Below the pieces are notes generated by a model. That model was not told where the DNA came from and did no database searches. It saw only the letters and a program-made list of their open reading frames with translations. 62,851 nucleotides of DNA, taken from NCBI GenBank assembly GCA_015061845.1, contig SUVT01000004.1:1-62851 (forward strand), read 5' to 3'. Shown piece by piece: positions 35,206 through 45,352 of the stretch. The stretch's first letter is position 1, and each line of letters opens with the position of its first letter. The stretch is from Lentisphaerota bacterium. GTDB taxonomy: Bacteria; Verrucomicrobiota; Lentisphaeria; Victivallales; UBA1829. The position numbers and the translations under genes were made by a program.

Positions 35206-37764
35206 TTACTGACGGAACGGCGGCAGACCGCGCATTTCACGTTCGCGGACAGGAGAACCATCCGGATTGATCATACGGCAAGTCATGAAGATCAAAAGGT
35301 TTTTCTTTTCAGAAACCTTTGCCTTGGACTGGAACAGACGTCCGATCAGCGGGATATCTCCGAGAATCGGATACTGGTCATCAAGAGAGTTGGAGTTGTC
35401 ATAAACGACTCCGCCAAGGATGATCGTTTCTCCATCATCGCAGGATACCAGAGTCTGAACAACACGATCCTCAAAAACAGGCATGCGGATAATGTTTGTG
35501 AAAGTTTCAGAAACGTTTTCTTCAACAGAAACTGTCACAGGATAGCTGTAGTCGACCCAGCCGACATGTTCACGGACATTCGGTTTGAGAGGCAGCGTGA
35601 TCGTTCTGCGGTTCGCTTCGATTTTCGGCTGAACATCAAGACGGACCCCGATCTCATCTTCTTCCAGTTCAGGAATTGAGGAGGTGAACAGAGGAACACT
35701 TCTTCCGCCGGAAGCAATCGTACCGACTTCTGCTTCTTCCCAGTCTGTCGGGAAGTATTTCTTCGTAACCATCTTGATGGTTGCAGGATAGTTGTTTGTC
35801 GTAGTGATTCTGGGACAGAACAACACATCTGCAGAGTCTGACTGGTCAATTGCACGGACAGCTCCGCTGATAGACAATGCATTGTCATAGTTGGTATACT
35901 GTGCACTGAACAGACCATCCATAACGGTACGGTTACCGATGTCGTTAACATTACGAACCAGGTTTGCAGAGTTGGGGCCGAAGGTCATCTGGCTTCCACC
36001 AGCCTGAACAGGGGATTTACTGTAATAGTAAGTCTGGTTTCCTGTTGCTGCAACTGTTGAGTTGGGTGAGACTGTTCCCATGTACTGATACTTGCCACCG
36101 TTTTTCTTATAAATATTAGCAGTAACACCAATATCTTCATAGTCGATTGTAACGTTCTGACCACCCCGTGCGTAAAAACTTTCATTCGGAACTTCATACT
36201 TCAAGTTAGACGCCTGACGGGAAACCTGATACTGGAATCCGAGTTCTTCAATGTCATTCATAGAAACTTCCATGAATTTTGTTTCGACAAGGATCTGGGG
36301 ATCGGAGTCATCCACTTCATCAAGATATTTCTTGATCTTCTGGATATTATCCTGAGTATGTGTAACAATCAAACGTCCGGAAATATATTTCACACCGGAA
36401 TTATCGCCAAACACAATTCCAAGTTCTCCAAATCGATCTTTCAGAGAACCTTTTTCCACAAGACTGTCATAAGTTGTTTTCTCAATCGTAAAAACATGTG
36501 TTTCATGTTCATCGAGGGGTGCGCCTTTCGGAGCGATCACAACTGCGTGTTCTTCAACTTTTGCCTTCAAACCAGCCATATCACAGATGGATTTAATAGC
36601 TGCACGGAGAGTGACATTCCCTGTCAGAATGTTGATTGTCTTTTCTTCATCCGTATTTTCAGCTGTCGACCCTTCACCTGTGGTCTTAACCTGACTGTTA
36701 TGGGGAAGGTAGACGATGTTCACGCCATCCTGATTGTTCATCTCATAGCTGCGTGTCTGCAGAGCTTTCAAAACTTCAGAGATAAGTTCATTTTCAAATT
36801 CCAGAGACGGCAGAATGATGCTGTCCAGCTTTTCTTCGATTGTCTGGGCTCTCTTTTCTTTGATGATCACATTGTCTTTCTGCGGTTTCAAAGACTCGGG
36901 GGCTGTATGATTCTCCCGGGGAATCAAAGGAATCACAGGGGTCCAGATAGCTTCAGAGATATATGCCTGGCGGGCAACATTCTTGCGGCGTTTCCCGGCT
37001 TCAATCAACTTCCGGTTAACTTTTCTGATCGCCATGATAGCTTCTGTATTGAAGGGGTTGGCAGAAAGCACTTCTTCATATTTATCACGGGCAAGAATAT
37101 ACTGTCCATCAGCATACAGGGCATCAGCCTGACGCATGAGGATTTCTGCCGAAAAACCATTATTCTTTACATCAGGCAGAAGATTTTCTTCTTTGATACC
37201 TGCAACATACTCTGCAGAATTTTTCATGCGCTGGAACTTGGCAATCGCCTCCTGCATTTTCTTCTTGCTTGCAGGCCAGATATCAGCAGCCTGCTCACAT
37301 TTCAGGATGGCATCATCATACTGCTTCAAATCTGCAGAAGAAAGAGCTTCATGGTAAAGACTTTCTGCCCAGTAGAAGTAGCATCTCGCCATAGCCTCCC
37401 GGCAATTCTTGATCTTTTCTTTCACTGCCGGATTGCGCTTTGCAAGCTCTTCAAACTTTTTACGGGCTGCATCATAGTAAACAATAGCTTTCTCATAAGA
37501 TGCGTTTTTATTTGCGTCTACAGCACTTCTTACAAGCTCATCAGCTGAAAGTTTCTGCTCATCAGCTGTCAGTTCCTGCATCTCAAAAGAAAGTCTGCGT
37601 TTATTGCGTTCTTCCTGATAGTCCGTTGCCTTGGGGGCTGTATTCTTATCATAATTGCTCTTCGGCAATGTCTTCAACTGTGCGTTAAGATGGACGGCCC
37701 CAGACAGGACGAGAAGTCCAAGGGTTGCACTGACGTAATGTCCGGCTGTACGGGATTCACGCAT
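35206..37764 (-). CDS. Second secretin (type II/IV outer-membrane channel), Amuc_1098-like paralogue
   Basis: 852 residues from ATG 37764, chosen because GGAGGG lies just upstream; earlier in-frame ATGs at 37800-37794 have a weaker site. Signal peptide to about SGAVHLNAQ. TPR-like repeats fill residues about 60-250, followed by a short secretin-and-TonB N-domain-like region and N-domains (VEEHAVVIAPKGAP). The C-terminal secretin domain ends with DDQYPILGDIPLIGRLFQ, the family signature. It lies 6-40 bases after a longer secretin, and the two share architecture but differ widely. It would form or modify an outer-membrane pore of the pilus-like system. Confidence 0.88.
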   Translation of the reverse strand: MRESRTAGHYVSATLGLLVLSGAVHLNAQLKTLPKSNYDKNTAPKATDYQEERNKRRLSFEMQELTADEQKLSADELVRSAVDANKNASYEKAIVYYDAARKKFEELAKRNPAVKEKIKNCREAMARCYFYWAESLYHEALSSADLKQYDDAILKCEQAADIWPASKKKMQEAIAKFQRMKNSAEYVAGIKEENLLPDVKNNGFSAEILMRQADALYADGQYILARDKYEEVLSANPFNTEAIMAIRKVNRKLIEAGKRRKNVARQAYISEAIWTPVIPLIPRENHTAPESLKPQKDNVIIKEKRAQTIEEKLDSIILPSLEFENELISEVLKALQTRSYEMNNQDGVNIVYLPHNSQVKTTGEGSTAENTDEEKTINILTGNVTLRAAIKSICDMAGLKAKVEEHAVVIAPKGAPLDEHETHVFTIEKTTYDSLVEKGSLKDRFGELGIVFGDNSGVKYISGRLIVTHTQDNIQKIKKYLDEVDDSDPQILVETKFMEVSMNDIEELGFQYQVSRQASNLKYEVPNESFYARGGQNVTIDYEDIGVTANIYKKNGGKYQYMGTVSPNSTVAATGNQTYYYSKSPVQAGGSQMTFGPNSANLVRNVNDIGNRTVMDGLFSAQYTNYDNALSISGAVRAIDQSDSADVLFCPRITTTNNYPATIKMVTKKYFPTDWEEAEVGTIASGGRSVPLFTSSIPELEEDEIGVRLDVQPKIEANRRTITLPLKPNVREHVGWVDYSYPVTVSVEENVSETFTNIIRMPVFEDRVVQTLVSCDDGETIILGGVVYDNSNSLDDQYPILGDIPLIGRLFQSKAKVSEKKNLLIFMTCRMINPDGSPVREREMRGLPPFRQ

Positions 37765-37806
37765 TTTTCCCTCCGTGGATTGAATATGTTTCATCATCAT
37801 TTTTTA

Positions 37807-40800
37807 TCACCTGTGGAAGTCAAATCTGCCATTATCCGGAACAGCATTGACCGGGACACCGTTGTAACCGATCAAGCGGGGTGTAACGAACACCAGCAGG
37901 TTTTGTTTAACTGAACGGGATGCACTGTTGGAGAACAGCTTACCGATCAAAGGAATTTCTCCCAGGAACGGATATTTGTCATCACGTTTCATAGACTGTT
38001 CCTGAAGGACACCACCAAGAACAACTGTATCTCCATCATAGATCTTCAACTGAGTTGAAAGGGATCGTTCAGAAATTTCAGGCATCTTCATCTTTGCAGC
38101 ATACACAGCACTGTCGGCACTGACAGAACGGATGCTTCCGATGATGAACTGATAGTCATAATCTGTCCATCCGACAAGCTGGGTCACGCTCGGAGAAAGA
38201 ACCAGAGTAATGGTCCGCAAGTTGGTTCCAACGGTCGGAGTTACAGTAAAGTTGGTACCGATCGGCTGAGCATCACCCATTTCAGGAACAGGAGGTGTAT
38301 ATTCAAAGGTGTTATTTCCTTCTTCCAATTCTGCTTCTTCCCAGTCTTCAGGGAAGTACATCTGCTGAACCATCTGAATTGTTGCAGAAGTACCGGACTT
38401 GGCAAGAACTTTCGGAGCTGCGATCACTTCACCGCGGGAAGACTGGTCAACAGCATGTACGGTCAGGAACATATTGTATGCACCATCTTTTCCGAAGTTC
38501 GGAATGATATTCAGGTTGTTGATCAGGTTCAATGCACCGACAGCATCTTCTGTACTGAAGTTACCGCCGGATCCACCGCCGCCGGTATGACGGACAAGCA
38601 CCTGGTTGATCACAGCCTCTCCGAGTGCAAAGGTTTCAGAGGAACCGAATGTACTGTCCGGCTGAGTTGCATTACCAAACATAAATTTAGGATCAGTATT
38701 GTTGTGTGTCAAAGTCCAGTCAAAACCAAGTTCTTCCAGATCTGTCACTGCAATTTCAATAATCTTTGCTTCAACAAGAACCAATTCTGTTTCAATATCA
38801 ACCTTTTCCAGAAGGGTTGCAATCGTTCTGAGGTTTTCAGGGGTATTCCGAACATTCAGCTTGTTGGAACGTTTGTTGTAACTGATAGCAGTTCCTTCTC
38901 CGAACGGAATACCGCACTCAATGAAGAAGTTCTTCAGGGCATCAGCACCTTCTGTTGTCGCTCCGGCATCAGCCTTCGGTGCTGCAGCCTTGGATCCGCC
39001 GCCCTTGGAATCTTTATCAGATTCAAACGGGTTATCGGCATTTCCTTCTTCAAGCAAATTCTTGGATTCACCGAGCCCGGTTCCTGTAATATTGTCATAA
39101 AGTGTATTGGACATCGTAAATGTCTGATCTCTCATATCATCAAGATCACTGTCACCGATAACCACACCATGATGTGTCACTTTGTACTTCAGACCGGTAT
39201 ACATACAAACGTAACGGATCAGTTCCCCGATCGGAAGTTTACCCATCTTCAAAGTAACGAATTTATCTTCTTTGAATGCGGGATAGGAAAATGCAATTCC
39301 TTTTCCTTCAGGATCAAGCTCACGGCTTCTGCGCTGAATCTGAGAGAACACATCCTGAACGTTTTCGTCTTCAAAGTCCGCTCCGGGATAAATGATGTCC
39401 TGAAGTTTCTTGTAAACTGTTGCTTTTTCAGTAGATGTATCATCCGGGATCGGAGAATCATCCAGCTGATCTTCTGCTGTCTGGCGGGAAGGAAGAACCC
39501 ACTTCCATTCCACTTCATTGATACGTTCAAGAATTTCATTTTCACGGCGCATCCATGCTGTATCTACAATCTTGCGGTAGATCTTGCCAAGCATGATGTT
39601 TGCCTGTTCATTCAGCGGGTCAAGAATATAAACCTGTTCATAAAGATCACGGGCCTTGCCGTACATCTTGTTCCGGTAGTATGCTTCTGCTTTTACAAGA
39701 AGTTCTTTGACACTCTTGCGACGGTTCTGGATTTCCTGATTTTCAGGGACACTTGCAAGAGAAGTTGCTTCAATGAACTCTTCGGACTTGATCAGTCTTG
39801 TACAAGCATTTTCAATATTGATCAAATCTTTGGACTGAATGGGAAGCTGCCCTTTCAACTCTACAATTTTTGCAAGCGCACCCCGGGCAATAGAAAGAGC
39901 CTGTTTCGGATCTTTGGATGCCAACTCTGCCGCTCTGATATAATCGGCACGGGCGATCATCAGGCAATTACGTTCCCACAACCGGAGAATTTCCCGGCGA
40001 AGACCAATCAACTGACTTTTCAGTTCAAGCAATTTCGGAGAATCACTGAATTTTTTGCTTTCAAGTTTGGTAGAGGCTTCCTGCCATTTTGAATAAGCCA
40101 AAACAAAATTCCGGGCTTTCAACGCTTCTACAGCTGCTTTGCAGATAGGATTGACTTCATTGAGAATGACCATCTCTCTTCTGGAATTTTCTTTTTGAAC
40201 CTTGCGCCACCACTTATCTTCCACGTATCTCCGGGCAGCAGCCTGCAAAGTTTCCGCTTCAGCTTTCAGTGCCGGGAACCTTGCAATAACAACAGAGGTT
40301 TCCTTTACAACGTTCTTGAAAAGAGCAACCGCTTTTGCTTCATTCTGTTTGAAGTTCTTTTCCGCAGCATTCTTTGCAAGCTTGGGGTCAAGTTCAATCT
40401 CACGCAAACGTTCCGCCTCGGAATAATCTGCACGGATCTTCTTTATCATCACATTGCTCCATGCAGCATTGATATCAGAACGAAGCTGATCAATCATGAA
40501 TTTCTGTTGTGTCAGAAGAGGGGATTCTGCAAACTGTCCGGATAAGAAAAGTTTATCCATTTCATCGCATTTTGCAATCGCCTGTTCGTACTTTCCTGCA
40601 CGGGCGAATGAAATCGCCTGGCTCTGCAACTTGCCAATGACACTCAACATTTTGGCATTTGACTCTTCAATCGCAGCTTTCTTGTCAGCAGCCTGCACCG
40701 CAGGCGGTGTTCCGGCTGACAAAGCTAAAACAGCAACCGCAAACAGTCCGAACGGACGAGCCGCTGACCACATCGACTTTGTTGTTTTTCTTTTGTTCAT
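37807..40800 (-). CDS. Secretin, Amuc_1098-family pilus outer-membrane protein
   Basis: 997 residues from ATG 40800, which has GGAGA 8 bases upstream. Signal peptide near ALSAGTPPAVQA. A long helical TPR-like region (about 40-440) is followed by N-domains and the secretin domain with RDDKYPFLGEIPLIGKLFSN near the C terminus. Order and length match the Amuc_1098-family protein described in Akkermansia pilus-like loci, where it is the predicted outer-membrane channel. It follows the Amuc_1099-like gene by about 30 bases. Confidence 0.9.
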   Translation of the reverse strand: MNKRKTTKSMWSAARPFGLFAVAVLALSAGTPPAVQAADKKAAIEESNAKMLSVIGKLQSQAISFARAGKYEQAIAKCDEMDKLFLSGQFAESPLLTQQKFMIDQLRSDINAAWSNVMIKKIRADYSEAERLREIELDPKLAKNAAEKNFKQNEAKAVALFKNVVKETSVVIARFPALKAEAETLQAAARRYVEDKWWRKVQKENSRREMVILNEVNPICKAAVEALKARNFVLAYSKWQEASTKLESKKFSDSPKLLELKSQLIGLRREILRLWERNCLMIARADYIRAAELASKDPKQALSIARGALAKIVELKGQLPIQSKDLINIENACTRLIKSEEFIEATSLASVPENQEIQNRRKSVKELLVKAEAYYRNKMYGKARDLYEQVYILDPLNEQANIMLGKIYRKIVDTAWMRRENEILERINEVEWKWVLPSRQTAEDQLDDSPIPDDTSTEKATVYKKLQDIIYPGADFEDENVQDVFSQIQRRSRELDPEGKGIAFSYPAFKEDKFVTLKMGKLPIGELIRYVCMYTGLKYKVTHHGVVIGDSDLDDMRDQTFTMSNTLYDNITGTGLGESKNLLEEGNADNPFESDKDSKGGGSKAAAPKADAGATTEGADALKNFFIECGIPFGEGTAISYNKRSNKLNVRNTPENLRTIATLLEKVDIETELVLVEAKIIEIAVTDLEELGFDWTLTHNNTDPKFMFGNATQPDSTFGSSETFALGEAVINQVLVRHTGGGGSGGNFSTEDAVGALNLINNLNIIPNFGKDGAYNMFLTVHAVDQSSRGEVIAAPKVLAKSGTSATIQMVQQMYFPEDWEEAELEEGNNTFEYTPPVPEMGDAQPIGTNFTVTPTVGTNLRTITLVLSPSVTQLVGWTDYDYQFIIGSIRSVSADSAVYAAKMKMPEISERSLSTQLKIYDGDTVVLGGVLQEQSMKRDDKYPFLGEIPLIGKLFSNSASRSVKQNLLVFVTPRLIGYNGVPVNAVPDNGRFDFHR

Positions 40801-40830
40801 GTGTTTTATCTCCAAAATTTCTTTTTATTA

Positions 40831-42231
40831 TCAGAATTTTTCTATCGATGAACGGGGTTCTGCTCCGGGATTCTCCGGATTATTCTCTCTGTTTGCATCT
40901 TTCGAGTTGACATCAAAGAATACAGAACCCTTGTCACTCTTCATCTCCAGTTTAGCCCTCATAGAAGAACGTCCCGAAGATTGTGAATTGGAAACTTTTT
41001 CGGCTGAAACAGTAATAAGCGTTTCCACTCCGGAAAATTCATTTCCAATAGTGAACGTATCACCAATCATAACAACAATGGGCTTATCATTATCAATAAG
41101 CTTATCGTTAACTTTGACCTTCAGTTCTTTTCTGATATCAGCAGGCATATCCAATTCGTATGTAACTCTCTTTTTCGGATCAATAAACTCCTGTCCAATC
41201 GTAGCTGTGTACCTGACAGCAGGTGTCTTCGGATCATCGGTCTTAAGTTTTAAAGTTACAATGGAAACGTTGACTTCCTCTCCTGCCTCTTTACTGGTAA
41301 ATTTGGGGGTGATAGATTCCAAGACATAATCCTTTGCATCCTTACCGGCTTTTTTCAAATCTTTTCCAATTTTTACCTTATAAGTTTTCTTGGAGATTCG
41401 ATCTTTTCCTCGCGGAGTTTTCTTTTTGATAATAGTTTCGGACGTAAAATGAACCGTCCATTTATCAGGCTTATCCTTGTCTTTGTCATTAATAAATCTG
41501 AAAACTGTAATTCCGATCGGAGTTTCTTCTACTTCCTGCACAAAAAGTTTGGTAGCGTAAGAAGGACGGCTCTTCGGATTGTTGATTGCGGTCTTCATAC
41601 GATACTCTTCAAGGTTGGTAAAGCCATCCTTATCCAAATCCTTATCTGCATCATTAGGATTCTGAGGATTGAGACCTGCCTTGATTTCCTCATCATCAGG
41701 AATGCCATCATTATCTGTATCGGTCAATACCTTTGCTTCTTCCTTGACAATCTGTTCAGGAGGAATGTGTTCAAGAGGAGTATTGCAATAGGAACACTTC
41801 TTCTTACCGATTTCATCTTCTGTCAAGGGGAAATCAGTAATGGGAATGAAATGCTGCTGATCCTGAGAATTGCTGGGACATTTGGCAAGCACAGGCGGCT
41901 GAAGCAAGTCAATACCAAGATTGGCAGTTTCAACATACTTTCTGCCAGGCTTTCCCTTCTCAGAAGCCTTGTCTTTACCAAGCTTGGAAGCATCTTTCAC
42001 AGCGACCGCCTTTTTAGCCAGAGTATTCCCTGACTTATCAGCAAACTGTTTCTCATTATTATATTTATCAGCTTTCATGTCCATTGATTTATAATCAGGT
42101 TTTGCAAAGAATTTCTCTTGAGGAGGTTTTTCCTCTATAACAGAGAGAACCTGAAGCCCGAAAAGAATCAATGAAATCAACAAAAGGAAAATAAAAATAA
42201 ACTTTTCATAGTGTTTTTTTAACATCTTCAT
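40831..42231 (-). CDS. Amuc_1099-family pilus-like protein with calcium-binding-type repeats
   Basis: 466 residues. One N-terminal membrane anchor (about 10-30) leads into a charged linker. Cys118 (KCPS) and CSYC (146-149) may form an incomplete zinc knuckle. Thrombospondin-type-3-like acidic motifs follow: DTDNDGIPDDEE (171-182) and DADKDLDKDGFTNLEEY (194-210), the kind that binds calcium. Two beta-rich regions (220-440) complete it. Assigned by position between the Amuc_1100-like and secretin genes and by overall layout, not by strong sequence memory. Confidence 0.75.
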   Translation of the reverse strand: MKMLKKHYEKFIFIFLLLISLILFGLQVLSVIEEKPPQEKFFAKPDYKSMDMKADKYNNEKQFADKSGNTLAKKAVAVKDASKLGKDKASEKGKPGRKYVETANLGIDLLQPPVLAKCPSNSQDQQHFIPITDFPLTEDEIGKKKCSYCNTPLEHIPPEQIVKEEAKVLTDTDNDGIPDDEEIKAGLNPQNPNDADKDLDKDGFTNLEEYRMKTAINNPKSRPSYATKLFVQEVEETPIGITVFRFINDKDKDKPDKWTVHFTSETIIKKKTPRGKDRISKKTYKVKIGKDLKKAGKDAKDYVLESITPKFTSKEAGEEVNVSIVTLKLKTDDPKTPAVRYTATIGQEFIDPKKRVTYELDMPADIRKELKVKVNDKLIDNDKPIVVMIGDTFTIGNEFSGVETLITVSAEKVSNSQSSGRSSMRAKLEMKSDKGSVFFDVNSKDANRENNPENPGAEPRSSIEKF

Positions 42232-42245
42232 AGTGTATCAGCTCC

Positions 42246-43493
42246 TCACTTTTTATCAGCAGTACTTGGAGTCCGCTTGATCATATCATCGACATACATA
42301 ATATAATCAATTTTCAGATTGCAGGTAACATCCCGGTCCTTTCCAACTAAGATTTTTCCATAAGCCTCTGAAACGTTACCATCTTTATCAAATTTTACGT
42401 TTTCTTTCTCCTCAAAGGATTTCTTGATGTTTTCCTTGCTCTCTGCCTCAAAAAGCCGTTCCAACTGAATATCACGCACATTATAGATACGGTTTTCTTT
42501 ATGCGCATTGGAAAGGCTATCCAACAGTTTACGAATGCTGTTCATCTGACCTGTAAGTTTGATTTCATAGGTATAAACCATGTACTTTCCGTCAAGCTTT
42601 CCTTCCAGATCACTGTTTGAAGCAGGTTCTGCCGGATTTTTTTGTTTATCAGCCACCGGAGGAGGAATATTTTTCAGAGAAATGACTTTTGAGATTCCAG
42701 ATGCAGTCATTTTCTTGTACAAGTCAGATTTGATTGCAAACTGCCGGTAAGCAAGCTCAAACTGATCCACATTGACCTTTATAGGAGAAACATAGAAATT
42801 CTCAAGAACGTCCCGCCGTTTGTCATTATCAAACTCTTTGGGATCAAATCCGGGGATCATTTTCCCCAATTCAGCTTCATTCATATGGAACAAAAGGTCG
42901 TTCATTGTACGAAGGGTGCCTGTAACAGGAAGTCCGAGAGCTTCCAGAAAACATTTATAGGCAGACTCACCTTTGAAATGAATGTATTCAGACGCATATG
43001 TGGTAAACACCGCAAGAGCAGCTTCCACTTTCGCTTTTTTCTGCAAATCTATTTTTTTATCAACAGTGAAAAGGGTTTGCACAAATCCATCATAAATATC
43101 TTTGTCATTTTCGCCGGAAGTCTTTGCCTTCTCCTTCAGTCCATTATGATAGTTCTTAAAATCATTTAACAAAGCGGATTCATTAGTTCCGATCGCTTTC
43201 GCAAACTCAATCAATTTTGCCCGATGTATCTTTCCATAACGACACTGTGCATCATAAAGAAGCGCGGTAAGTTTCGCTTTGTCTTCATTGATCGCATCAA
43301 GATTCTTTTTGTTATGAGAAGGGGTCTTGGCAACATTAGCTCTGATCTCTTCAGTATAAACACCTATCAGACGTTGAGCTTCACGGTATCCAATATATTT
43401 CTGGATATCCAGAACGGTCATAACCAAAGCGACAACAACAGTCAATCCAACAAATATAAGCAGCGGAATATTTTTTTTCAGATAATTCAGCAT
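42246..43493 (-). CDS. Amuc_1100-family pilus-like protein (PilO-like)
   Basis: 415 residues. A single N-terminal membrane helix (about 10-30, IPLLIFVGLTVVVALVMTVL) is followed by a coiled coil and then a periplasmic alpha/beta region ending in a ferredoxin-like PilO-type domain (YTYEIKLTGQMNSIRKLLDSLSNA...IYNVRDIQLERLFEAE). In Akkermansia the equivalent, Amuc_1100, is an abundant outer-surface protein. Here it lies between the PilM-like and Amuc_1099-like genes, with a GAGGAG ribosome site. Confidence 0.82.
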   Translation of the reverse strand: MLNYLKKNIPLLIFVGLTVVVALVMTVLDIQKYIGYREAQRLIGVYTEEIRANVAKTPSHNKKNLDAINEDKAKLTALLYDAQCRYGKIHRAKLIEFAKAIGTNESALLNDFKNYHNGLKEKAKTSGENDKDIYDGFVQTLFTVDKKIDLQKKAKVEAALAVFTTYASEYIHFKGESAYKCFLEALGLPVTGTLRTMNDLLFHMNEAELGKMIPGFDPKEFDNDKRRDVLENFYVSPIKVNVDQFELAYRQFAIKSDLYKKMTASGISKVISLKNIPPPVADKQKNPAEPASNSDLEGKLDGKYMVYTYEIKLTGQMNSIRKLLDSLSNAHKENRIYNVRDIQLERLFEAESKENIKKSFEEKENVKFDKDGNVSEAYGKILVGKDRDVTCNLKIDYIMYVDDMIKRTPSTADKK

Positions 43494-43504
43494 TTAACAA
43501 CTCC

Positions 43505-45352
43505 TCACTTCTCAACCGGGGCTTTGAGTTTTGCTTCAATTGTAAAAGTCGCAATATTGTGCCCAATATCCTCGTAATGCATATTCAAACGGTGTTCATC
43601 CTGATCCGTAAACGGCTCGAAGATTCCACATTTTTCCAGATAATCCAACAATTCATTATGGATTCGCGATCTTTCCAAATCCCTGTTATCTCTGCTGCCA
43701 TCATTGCGGACATTTTTCGCTGTCTTATCATCTCCGGAATTCTTCTGATCTGCCGGCTGACGAACAATGATATATCCTTTGAACTCAATGTAATTGATCT
43801 TAGCGGGAGCAGCAGGGGCATTGTTGTTTTGATTGGCTGCCGGAAGATTTCCCGCCTGGCTTACAGCCTGAGAATTTTTATCGACCGGAAGAGCTTCAAT
43901 GCCCTTGATTGACGTAAACCAGACGCCGTCCGGAATTTTCTTACCATTGACGCCTGATTCTATTGCAGAAAGAATCGTATACCACTTATCCCGGTTTGCA
44001 ACCAAACCGTTACTTGCAACAACATATTCTGCCTCAAGAGCCTTCAACTCACCATGAGCTTTCTGAACACGCTCAGTCTCTTTCTTGACATTATCACTCT
44101 GCATTGCCAAAGTGTCCCGAATACTGCTTTCATCATGTTCCTGTTTCCAGAAACTCCAGTAGATGATAAAAATACAGAACAACAGAACGAAACATGATCC
44201 GTAGAAGAACGGAACTTTCTTACGCATTTCAGCATTGAGTTTCCGTTCGGGAGGAAGCAATGAGATTTCAACGGGACAGACAACCGCATTTCTCATGGCA
44301 AGTCCAACGACTTCCGTAAAGAGGTGAGCAACCGTTGCCAACTCTTCTTTGTTAACAGAAGGTGCAACTGCAACGACCTGGAAGGGGTTGAAGTATTCAA
44401 CAGGGATATGCAGTTTTTCTGTGAAGAAGTGCGGAGTATAAGTCATAACTGAGCTACCGCCGGTCAGATACAGTTTTTCAGGCTTTCTCCCACCACCTGC
44501 ACGGTAAACGTTGATTGTACGGATAATCTCACCATGAAGACGCGTCATCACGTTTCTGATGATCTTTGAAACTGTAGATGCCACAACGGATTCCGGCTCT
44601 TCATATGCACCGCCGAGTCCAACAAAACCGTGACGGATCTTCAATTCTTCTGCTTCATCATAAGAAATATTGAACTCTTTACTGATCTGCTGGGTGATAG
44701 CATGACCGGCTGTCAGGAAGGTTCTGACAAAGAATTTCCCCTGGTCGATAAAAATCAGGGTGGAAGAACGTCCGCCAATGTTGAGCACCATTTCACACTG
44801 TTCTGCTCCAACACCATTGAAGTTACAGGCATTATAACTGGCAGTCGCAGCAATTTCAACATTCTTGACTTTCTTCTTAAGGCCTTCCATGCACTTCATA
44901 TATGTCTCGGCATCGCTGCTCTTGACAATTGCAAACATCGCCTCGACCTGTGCATTTTCAGTATCAGTGCAGATGATCTGGGAATCATATGCGATTTCCT
45001 GTTCATCAAAAGGAATGTTCTGCTTAGCTTCAAATTCCAGCAAACGCTGAATCTTTTCCGGATCATCCGTCATAGCAGGAACTTTAACAAAACGGATAAA
45101 AGCATTCTGCCCGGAAATGGAAAGATAGACATTTTTCGCAAGGAAACCGTTTGCAAGGATCAAATTCCGGATCGTCTCCAGAATTTTCACTTTGACATCG
45201 GGATCGTCTGCGGAGACATCCCCCAAGCCGTTTTCCATTCTTGCATATTTTTCGAGACGGACAGAGCCGACACGAGGCTGCGAAAATTCAGCAGCCTTTA
45301 CACTGTCACTTCCAATATCAACGCATAAAACACGTGTATCTTTAAGAGCCAT
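43505..45352 (-). CDS. Amuc_1101-family PilM-like protein fused to a PilN-like membrane part
   Basis: 615 residues. The N-terminal ~340 residues form an actin-like ATPase of PilM/FtsA type (VLCVDIGSDSVKAAEFS, LNIGGRSSTLIFIDQG, LYLTGGSSVMTYTPHF). A membrane helix lies at about 378-398 (SCFVLLFCIFIIYWSFW), followed by a coiled coil and a periplasmic PilN-like region, so PilM and PilN functions seem joined in one chain. Its ATG overlaps the upstream gene's stop (TAATG). Confidence 0.87.
   Translation of the reverse strand: MALKDTRVLCVDIGSDSVKAAEFSQPRVGSVRLEKYARMENGLGDVSADDPDVKVKILETIRNLILANGFLAKNVYLSISGQNAFIRFVKVPAMTDDPEKIQRLLEFEAKQNIPFDEQEIAYDSQIICTDTENAQVEAMFAIVKSSDAETYMKCMEGLKKKVKNVEIAATASYNACNFNGVGAEQCEMVLNIGGRSSTLIFIDQGKFFVRTFLTAGHAITQQISKEFNISYDEAEELKIRHGFVGLGGAYEEPESVVASTVSKIIRNVMTRLHGEIIRTINVYRAGGGRKPEKLYLTGGSSVMTYTPHFFTEKLHIPVEYFNPFQVVAVAPSVNKEELATVAHLFTEVVGLAMRNAVVCPVEISLLPPERKLNAEMRKKVPFFYGSCFVLLFCIFIIYWSFWKQEHDESSIRDTLAMQSDNVKKETERVQKAHGELKALEAEYVVASNGLVANRDKWYTILSAIESGVNGKKIPDGVWFTSIKGIEALPVDKNSQAVSQAGNLPAANQNNNAPAAPAKINYIEFKGYIIVRQPADQKNSGDDKTAKNVRNDGSRDNRDLERSRIHNELLDYLEKCGIFEPFTDQDEHRLNMHYEDIGHNIATFTIEAKLKAPVEK

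Noticed and set aside
38455-40092. 545-codon plus-strand frame opposite the secretin
   Set aside because: Antisense shadow of a well-supported secretin gene; Cys/Phe/Ile-rich and unlike any protein.
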